A stretch of 14,973 nucleotides of DNA. It comes from Nitrospirales bacterium. Its GTDB lineage: Bacteria; Nitrospirota; Nitrospiria; Nitrospirales; UBA8639. Positions 14,537 to 14,973 of this stretch are shown piece by piece; position 1 is the first letter of the stretch; the number at the start of each line of letters is the position of its first letter. The notes below the pieces were generated by a model. That model saw nothing but the letters and a program-made list of their open reading frames with translations, searched no databases and had not been told where the DNA came from. The DNA is taken from the NCBI GenBank assembly GCA_029261305.1, contig JAJDBO010000171.1, positions 1 to 14,973 of the forward strand, in the 5' to 3' direction. The translations under genes were made by a program, and so were the position numbers.

Positions 14537-14973
14537 TTATAACGCTACCCAATCCGCGAGGACTTCTTCAACTGGAACCCCTTCCTGTTCCGCATCAAGA
14601 ACCTGAGTAATCTGAATGGAATTTTCTTCAGGCAGTCGGGTAGAAAAATTTATCGGCATGGGGTCTTTATAGGGGCGATGCTCCGGATCTTGAATGACCA
14701 AGACCACCGGTTGAAGGAGTTGCCCTGGTGTGACTGCGGTGACGATTCCTCGTTCCCCAGTACTCAATTCTACAAGACTATAGATGGGATAAATTCCAAT
14801 TTGGCTGATGAGATGTGAAACGAGATTAATATCGACTTCCGTGCGTTGTCCTTGTTGATATAATTCTCCAAGTGCATCTTTGACCGGTAACGGTTTTTGT
14901 AATCCTTGCCCTGTTAAGAGTTCGTCATATACATCAACAACGCGAAGGATCTGACCGATCTTCCCCCAATCAT
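14537..14973 (-). CDS. HD-GYP domain protein (putative cyclic-di-GMP phosphodiesterase), C-terminal part
   Basis: On the - strand the frame is open from the window edge to a TAA at 14537-14539, giving the last 144 residues. 'IGQILRVVDVYDELLTGQGL' near the start, then KPLPVKDALGELYQQGQ, matches the HD-GYP segment that normally reads ILxVxDxYDAMTSxRPYR...ALxEL. This is followed by the usual HD-GYP tail 'VSHLISQIGIYPIYSLVELS' and TGERGIVTAVTPGQLLQPVV. Such proteins hydrolyse cyclic di-GMP and lower biofilm or adhesion signals. The HD pair and the GYP motif lie beyond the edge, so catalytic competence cannot be checked. The T-x-R-P-Y-R stretch is replaced by a longer G-Q-G-L-Q-K-P-L-P segment. 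The TTG at 14767 is internal and not a true start. Confidence 0.85.
   Translation of the reverse strand, partial: DWGKIGQILRVVDVYDELLTGQGLQKPLPVKDALGELYQQGQRTEVDINLVSHLISQIGIYPIYSLVELSTGERGIVTAVTPGQLLQPVVLVIQDPEHRPYKDPMPINFSTRLPEENSIQITQVLDAEQEGVPVEEVLADWVAL

Overview
The window comes from a Gram-negative-type bacterium of moderate GC content. Two predicted lipoproteins with Cys lipoboxes, a Tad/Flp pilus locus, an HD-GYP cyclic-di-GMP hydrolase and the agmatine route to putrescine fit an environmental bacterium. A Nitrospirota (Nitrospira-like) origin is my best guess, but it rests on general gene content and I could not test it. I see no tRNA, rRNA, insertion sequence, CRISPR array or prophage gene.

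Left part (1-4794, + strand): the distal half of a Tad (tight adherence, type IVc pilus) operon in the usual order: the end of a TadZ/CpaE-type protein, the TadA/CpaF motor ATPase, the inner-membrane platform proteins TadB and TadC, and a TPR lipoprotein in the TadD position. Pilin, prepilin peptidase, secretin and CpaB are not here; they would be expected upstream of base 1.

Middle (4910-5819, - strand): a short two-gene unit, transcribed towards the Tad operon. A small TPR lipoprotein comes first, followed by a small protein with an N-terminal helix-turn-helix-like part and a C-terminal Cys4 zinc ribbon.

Centre-right (6008-13639, + strand): six co-directional genes with mostly small gaps. 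They encode a YihY/BrkB-family membrane protein with a soluble C-terminal extension, a PhoD-like metallophosphatase with no visible export signal, N-carbamoylputrescine amidase (AguB), agmatine deiminase (AguA, overlapping aguB by 11 nt), a 3-hydroxyisobutyrate dehydrogenase-family oxidoreductase, and a large PF09818-type ATPase related to trypanosome MRB1590. AguA and AguB together convert agmatine to putrescine; the roles of the other members relative to this pathway are unknown.

Right end (13640-14973, - strand): a small exported protein of unknown function whose stop codon abuts the stop of the ATPase gene. A roughly 540-base stretch without a convincing gene but with several inverted repeats follows, including a 31-base near-perfect palindrome directly upstream of the small gene's ribosome binding site. 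The last feature is the C-terminal part of an HD-GYP protein that runs off the right edge.

Most genes belong to known families. The least explained pieces are the palindrome-bearing non-coding region with its orphan exported protein, the grouping of the MRB1590-like ATPase and PhoD-like enzyme with aguBA, and the TPR-lipoprotein/HTH-zinc-ribbon pair.
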